A DNA stretch of 44,598 bases from positions 1 through 44,598 of the forward strand of contig CACOLU010000007.1 of the NCBI GenBank assembly GCA_902628045.1, given 5' to 3'. Position 1 is the first letter of the stretch; each line of letters starts with the position of its first letter. A program made the translations under genes and the position numbers. Below the pieces are notes generated by a model. That model made no database searches, was not told the origin of the DNA, and worked only from the letters and a program-made list of their open reading frames with translations. The DNA is from an uncultured Candidatus Actinomarina sp. GTDB lineage: Bacteria > Actinomycetota > Acidimicrobiia > Actinomarinales > Actinomarinaceae. Below, piece by piece: positions 42,517 to 44,598 of this stretch.

Positions 42517-43198
42517 GATTGAAAACTTAAAAGCGTCAATAGGTGAAGTAGAAATCCTTAAGGGAGTTGATTTAGAAATTAAGCCTGGAGAACTTCATGC
42601 AGTAATGGGTCCCAATGGTTCAGGAAAATCAACACTATGCCATGTTGTAATGGGAAATAAAGATTATAAAAGCAAAGGCTCTATTTTTATTAATGAAGAA
42701 GAAATAAGTAAAAAACAACAAAACGAAAGATCAGACATAGGAGTTTTTCAGTCTTTTCAATATCCTGTTGGTCTGCCTGGAGTAACACTTCTCGAATTTT
42801 CTAAAATTATAAATCCAGACTTATCTGACGATGAAATTATTAGCCTTGCTGGTAATTTTAAAGTAGATGAATTTCTTGATCGTGAAGTAAATGTAGATTT
42901 ATCCGGTGGGGAAAAAAAGAGATGTGAGCTTTTTCAATTAGCACTCAAAAATCCAAAAGTAGCGTTACTAGATGAAATAGATTCAGGACTAGATATTGAC
43001 GCTATAAAATCTGTTGCAGAGTTGATTAATGAAAATAGAAATGATACAACTGCATACCTTATTGTTACTCATTACAGTAGGATTCTAAACTACTTAGATG
43101 TTGATAAAGTGCATATTGTAGTAAATGGTGAAATTGCAAAGACAGGAACTAAAGAACTTATTGAAGAAGTCGATTCTGGTGGATACACTCAATATTAG
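42509..43198 (+). CDS. sufC: Fe-S cluster assembly ATPase SufC
   Basis: ABC-type ATPase that drives the SufBCD scaffold. The 229 residues have Walker A GPNGSGKST (34-42) and a Q-loop in GVFQSFQYPVGLPGV. The SufC-specific signature is LSGGEKKRCELFQ, and Walker B is LLDEIDSGLDIDA. The length is slightly below the usual 245-260 because the C-terminus is short. It overlaps the Rieske gene by 8 bases. The operon's sufS, sufU and sufT partners are not in the window; fumC follows after 9 bases instead. Confidence 0.96.
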   Translation: MLKIENLKASIGEVEILKGVDLEIKPGELHAVMGPNGSGKSTLCHVVMGNKDYKSKGSIFINEEEISKKQQNERSDIGVFQSFQYPVGLPGVTLLEFSKIINPDLSDDEIISLAGNFKVDEFLDREVNVDLSGGEKKRCELFQLALKNPKVALLDEIDSGLDIDAIKSVAELINENRNDTTAYLIVTHYSRILNYLDVDKVHIVVNGEIAKTGTKELIEEVDSGGYTQY

Positions 43199-43207
43199 GA
43201 ACAGTAA

Positions 43208-44575
43208 ATGACACAAGAATTTAGAACTGAAAAAGACTCCATGGGAGAGTTTCAAGTTCCAACTGAAGCAAAATATGGAGCTTCTACAGCTAGGGCAGTA
43301 GATAATTTTCCGATTTCAAACTTAAGGTTTTCCAGATCATTCATTAAGGCTTTAGGAGAGATTAAAAAGGCTTGTGCTGAAGTTAATTTTAAGAATAAGT
43401 TATTAGAAAAGAAAGTTGCTGATTCTATTATTAATGCATCACAACAGGTAGTTAATGGTGAGCACGATACTGACTTTGTAGTTGATATATTTCAAACTGG
43501 TTCAGGTACTTCGACGAATATGAATGCTAATGAAATAATTTCAAAAATTGCTTCAGAGAGTTTAAATGAGGCAATTCATCCAAACGACCATGTAAATATG
43601 AGTCAATCCTCAAACGATGTTATTCCTACAGCAACAAATATTGCAGCAGTTACAGATATTGTAGAAAACCTTATTCCATCTATAGAAAATTTAATTTCAT
43701 CTTTTGAATTCAAGGCGAAGAAGTGGGAAAAGGTCTACAAAAACGGCAGAACACATCTCATGGATGCAACTCCTGTTTCACTAGGACAAGAATTTAATGG
43801 TTATGCTGCACTTTTAACCGAAAGACTGCAAGATATTAAAGCTTCGTTACCTAATGCAAGTAAACTGGCAATTGGTGGTACAGCAGTCGGCACTGGTATT
43901 AATGCACCTGATAATTTTGGTAGCGATGTATCAAAAGAGATTTCAAAATCATTAGGTATTAAATTTACTGAAGTTGAAAATCATTTCACTCGCCAAGGAT
44001 CTAGAGAAGAAATTGTACATCTATCAGGGTGCTTGAAGGCTTATGCTGTTTCAATTTTTAAAATTGCTAATGATATTAGATGGATGGGTAGTGGACCTGT
44101 TTCAGGGCTAAATGAACTTAAAATACCTGCATTACAACCAGGCTCCTCAATTATGCCAGGTAAAGTTAATCCTGTAATACCAGAAATGATGATGCAAGTT
44201 TGTGCTCAAGTGATTGGCAATGACCACACTATTACTTTTTCTTCATCCCAGGGCAATTTTGAGTTAAATACAATGTTGCCTGTAATGGCCCATAGCTTAC
44301 TCGAAAGTATTGAATTATTAACTTCTGGTACTGCTGTATTTGATCAAAAACTAATTTGTCAACTTGAAGCAAATACAGAAAAGTTAGAAGAAAATATCCA
44401 AAAAAATTCAATTTTAGTAACTGCTCTTGTGCCTGTACTTGGCTACGATAAAGCTGCTGAAGTTGCAAAAGAAGCAATGTCACAAAACAAAACTATTAAA
44501 GAAGTTTTAATTGAGAAAAACTTGATCTCAAATGAGCAAATTGATGAGATTTTAAATATAGAAAAATTAATTTAA
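43208..44575 (+). CDS. fumC: Class II fumarate hydratase FumC
   Basis: Interconverts fumarate and malate in the TCA cycle without an iron-sulfur cluster. The 455 residues show TGSGTSTNMNANE near residue 98, the QSSNDVIPTA segment and GRTHLMDATPV with the catalytic His. The superfamily signature GSSIMPGKVNP begins at residue 312 and carries the catalytic Ser loop. The length is near the family norm of 460. Its position nine bases after sufC suggests co-transcription with the SUF operon, which is unusual given that this enzyme needs no cluster. Its TAA shares one base with a following ATG. Confidence 0.96.
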   Translation: MTQEFRTEKDSMGEFQVPTEAKYGASTARAVDNFPISNLRFSRSFIKALGEIKKACAEVNFKNKLLEKKVADSIINASQQVVNGEHDTDFVVDIFQTGSGTSTNMNANEIISKIASESLNEAIHPNDHVNMSQSSNDVIPTATNIAAVTDIVENLIPSIENLISSFEFKAKKWEKVYKNGRTHLMDATPVSLGQEFNGYAALLTERLQDIKASLPNASKLAIGGTAVGTGINAPDNFGSDVSKEISKSLGIKFTEVENHFTRQGSREEIVHLSGCLKAYAVSIFKIANDIRWMGSGPVSGLNELKIPALQPGSSIMPGKVNPVIPEMMMQVCAQVIGNDHTITFSSSQGNFELNTMLPVMAHSLLESIELLTSGTAVFDQKLICQLEANTEKLEENIQKNSILVTALVPVLGYDKAAEVAKEAMSQNKTIKEVLIEKNLISNEQIDEILNIEKLI

Positions 44576-44598
44576 TGATTAAAAATTTGGCAATTGCA
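44575..44598 (+). CDS. Possible start of a following gene (cut by window edge)
   Basis: An ATG overlaps the last base of the fumC stop (TAATG) and opens eight codons (MIKNLAIA) to the end of the window. The same one-base junction links other genes here, so this is probably a real coupled gene, but eight residues cannot identify it. Confidence 0.35.

Noticed and set aside
1-44598. Mobile elements, CRISPR arrays, toxin-antitoxin or phage genes
   Set aside because: No transposase, integrase, spaced repeats or phage-like genes were seen; the orphan methyltransferase alone is not evidence of a mobile island.

Overview
The window is a strongly A+T-rich, gene-dense bacterial chromosome segment with no insertion sequences, phage genes or CRISPR arrays. 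I count 42 protein genes (one cut by the left edge), a possible stub at the right edge, and two tRNA genes. Genes often abut or overlap by 1 to 20 bases, and several start with TTG. The order mfd - mazG - eno - ftsB-like - DUF501 - ppx/gppA, with rplY-pth nearby, is the arrangement known from Actinobacteria such as Mycobacterium. Together with low G+C, tight packing, a proteorhodopsin-type rhodopsin and a photolyase, this suggests a streamlined marine low-GC actinobacterium resembling the Actinomarinales. The lineage is inference; no rRNA gene is present to test it.

Region 1 (1-7440) makes fatty-acid precursors. On the minus strand lie accD-type beta subunit, bioY, a biotin carboxylase/BCCP fusion, acpS, fabD, fabH and fabG (cut); birA diverges from accD. 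Together they cover biotin import, biotin attachment, carboxylation of acyl-CoA, malonyl transfer to ACP, ACP activation, and condensation and reduction in type II fatty-acid synthesis. Region 2 (7462-11459) holds a two-domain oxidoreductase, tRNA-Arg(CCT) and a DrrAB-like ABC exporter. Region 3 (11517-21404) is housekeeping: L25, Pth, PgsA, an extended SDR, Mfd, MazG, enolase, FtsB-like, DUF501, Ppx/GppA and tRNA-Leu(TAA).

Region 4 (21497-28946) is a carbohydrate ABC uptake locus: a lipoprotein binding protein, an intra-operon stem-loop, two permeases, an unrecognised lipoprotein, a ROK-family sugar kinase with an eroded zinc site, and a second, divergent binding protein without a lipobox. 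The MalK-type ATPase is encoded convergently, with its stop codon touching that of the second binding protein.

Region 5 (29047-34654) groups light and redox genes: class II photolyase, a DTE-type proton-pumping rhodopsin with its own terminator and a CRP-like palindrome upstream, a DsbB/TlpA disulfide pair, a UbiE/MenG-like methyltransferase and a split-barrel (PPOX)/UbiA prenyltransferase fusion. Region 6 (34742-39533) has a heterodimeric ABC exporter with one degenerate ATP site, an orphan DNA methyltransferase and an unrecognised small protein. Region 7 (39615-44598) is a SUF iron-sulfur cluster operon (sufB, sufD, Rieske ferredoxin, sufC) followed by class II fumarase.

The points most worth following are the palindrome in front of the rhodopsin gene, the PPOX-UbiA fusion, the duplicated non-lipoprotein binding protein with its unknown lipoprotein neighbour, and the palindromes in front of the sugar operon.
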